Assembly (NCBI GenBank): GCA_012511095.1
Contig: JAAZGT010000185.1
Span: 1-8,121 of the forward strand
DNA from: Alcaligenaceae bacterium
GTDB lineage: Bacteria > Pseudomonadota > Gammaproteobacteria > Burkholderiales > Burkholderiaceae_B
Length of the DNA: 8,121 nt
Reading direction: 5' to 3'
Shown here: one piece after another, positions 7,048-8,121 of the stretch
Layout of the letters: every line of letters begins with the position of its first letter
How positions within the stretch are numbered: the first letter of the stretch is position 1
Program-made: the position numbers and the translations under genes
Notes under the pieces: generated by a model
Told to the model about the DNA's origin: nothing
The model's database searches: none
Seen by the model: the letters and a program-made list of their open reading frames with translations, nothing else

Positions 7048-8121
7048 TTACTTCTTCAAATAAGGCTTTAGGTACTTTCCAGTAACACTATTAGGATTTT
7101 TGGCTATTTCCTCTGGTGTGCCTTCGGCCACAATCTGACCGCCGCCATGACCGCCTTCGGGCCCTAAATCAATGATCCAGTCGGCTGTTTTGATCAGATC
7201 GAGATTATGCTCAATGATCACCATGGAGTTACCCGCATCTACTAGGCGATTTAATACGTCGAGTAATAACTCAATATCAGCAAAGTGTAGACCTGTAGTG
7301 GGCTCATCAAGCACATAAAGTGTTTTACCCGTGCTACGTTTTGAGAGTTCTAATGAGAGCTTAATACGCTGCGCCTCACCGCCTGATAGGGTAGTAGCGC
7401 TTTGACCTAAACGGATATAACCTAATCCCACCTCGTTAAGGGTTTGTAAACGTCGCTGAATGGCTGGAACTGCCGAGAAGTAATCTAAAGCTTGTTCTAC
7501 GGTTAGCTCCAATACATCGCTAATATTTAGACCACGATAGCGAATTTCTAAGGTTTCACGGTTATAACGTTTGCCATGACAGACATCACAAGGTACGTAC
7601 ACATCTGGTAAGAAATGCATTTCTACCTTAATCACACCATCGCCCTGACAGTGTTCACAGCGCCCACCTTTAACGTTAAAGGAGAAACGACCAGCATCAT
7701 AGCCTCTTGTGCGAGCTTCAGGAGTGCCCGCAAAAAGCTCACGAATGGGCGTAAATAAGCCCGTATAGGTTGCTGGGTTACTGCGGGGTGTACGGCCAAT
7801 AGGGCTTTGATCAACCGTAATAATTTTATCTAAATGCTCTAAACCACTAATGGACTTATAAGGTGCGGATTGGCTTTGAGCGCGATTTAGCTTACGCGCT
7901 AAGGCAGTTGCTAAGGTATCGTTAATTAGAGTCGATTTACCAGAACCCGATACCCCAGTCACACAGACCAAACGCTGTAGCGGTAAATGCAGATCCACGC
8001 TTTTGAGGTTATTACCCTTAGCACCAGTGAGGTGTAACCAAGGTAGTGGGCCATTAATGCTAATAGGTCGACGCTCTGGGATACTGATTTTTCTAGCGCC
8101 GCTTAAATATTGACCAGTTAA
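7048..8121 (-). CDS. uvrA: Excinuclease ABC subunit A, C-terminal part (N-terminus beyond right edge)
   Basis: The frame is open from the right edge to the TAA at 7048, giving 357 residues of the roughly 940-residue damage-recognition ATPase of nucleotide excision repair. An in-frame GTG at 7998 is internal, not a start: the 41 codons before it read LTGQYLSGAR... and LHLTGAKGNNLKS, both typical of UvrA. The visible part is the second ABC ATPase domain. It holds the Walker A box GVSGSGKST (about visible residues 56-64), a zinc module with CEHC and CDVC separated by about 19 residues, the ABC signature LSGGEAQRIKLSLEL, and the Walker B region TLYVLDEPTTGLH, followed by IIEHNLD with the switch histidine. 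It ends in GKYLKPYLKK, a normal UvrA terminus. The protein works in the cytoplasm with UvrB. All motifs are intact, so the gene appears functional. It is a housekeeping gene and marks the edge of the accessory genes downstream. Confidence 0.97.
   Translation of the reverse strand, partial: LTGQYLSGARKISIPERRPISINGPLPWLHLTGAKGNNLKSVDLHLPLQRLVCVTGVSGSGKSTLINDTLATALARKLNRAQSQSAPYKSISGLEHLDKIITVDQSPIGRTPRSNPATYTGLFTPIRELFAGTPEARTRGYDAGRFSFNVKGGRCEHCQGDGVIKVEMHFLPDVYVPCDVCHGKRYNRETLEIRYRGLNISDVLELTVEQALDYFSAVPAIQRRLQTLNEVGLGYIRLGQSATTLSGGEAQRIKLSLELSKRSTGKTLYVLDEPTTGLHFADIELLLDVLNRLVDAGNSMVIIEHNLDLIKTADWIIDLGPEGGHGGGQIVAEGTPEEIAKNPNSVTGKYLKPYLKK

Noticed and set aside
6927..7085. Plus-strand open frame of about 52 codons, cysteine-rich, between the VWA gene and uvrA
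   Set aside because: It has no properly spaced ribosome binding site, its end lies antisense to the uvrA 3' end, and its composition gives no sign of coding selection.
7048..7998. uvrA frame starting at the GTG at 7998 as a complete 316-residue gene
   Set aside because: The frame continues to the right edge with typical UvrA sequence, so the GTG is an internal valine codon.

Overview
The window is 8.1 kb of bacterial DNA in which every supported gene lies on the minus strand, so transcription runs from right to left. The right edge holds the C-terminal part of uvrA, whose sequence reads like a proteobacterial, probably gammaproteobacterial, UvrA. Base composition is moderately AT-rich. I cannot name a genus from the sequence.

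Reading in the direction of transcription: uvrA (8121 to 7048, N-terminus outside the window) is followed by about 260 bases without a convincing gene. Next comes a secreted von Willebrand factor A (VWA) protein with four C-terminal Ig-like repeats of exactly 88 residues (6788 to 5043). After a 139-base gap with a plausible sigma-70-type promoter comes a compact three-gene signalling operon: a periplasmic protein with an oxidoreductase molybdopterin-binding-like (SUOX-like) fold (4903 to 4343), a membrane sensor histidine kinase (4330 to 2921), and a response regulator with receiver, PAS-like and LuxR-type HTH regions (2919 to 1834). The gaps inside this operon are 12 bases and 1 base. After a 98-base gap come a polytopic membrane protein of unknown function (1735 to 743) and, 2 bases later, a secreted protein of unknown function that runs off the left edge (740 to 1).

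The most interesting part is the signalling operon. The exported SUOX-like protein has no cysteine at all, so it cannot supply the cysteine that normally ligates molybdenum in catalytic members of that fold. Its tight linkage to a two-component system suggests a periplasmic sensing or accessory role rather than catalysis. This is inference. The VWA protein and the membrane/secreted pair flank the operon in the same orientation and may be its targets or form one envelope-associated module, but nothing in the sequence proves that.

Two annotated starts deserve correction. Both the VWA and SUOX-like reading frames can be extended upstream to TTG codons, but in each case an internal ATG with a Shine-Dalgarno sequence and an immediately following signal peptide is clearly better. 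I saw no tRNA, rRNA, CRISPR array, insertion sequence or integrase.
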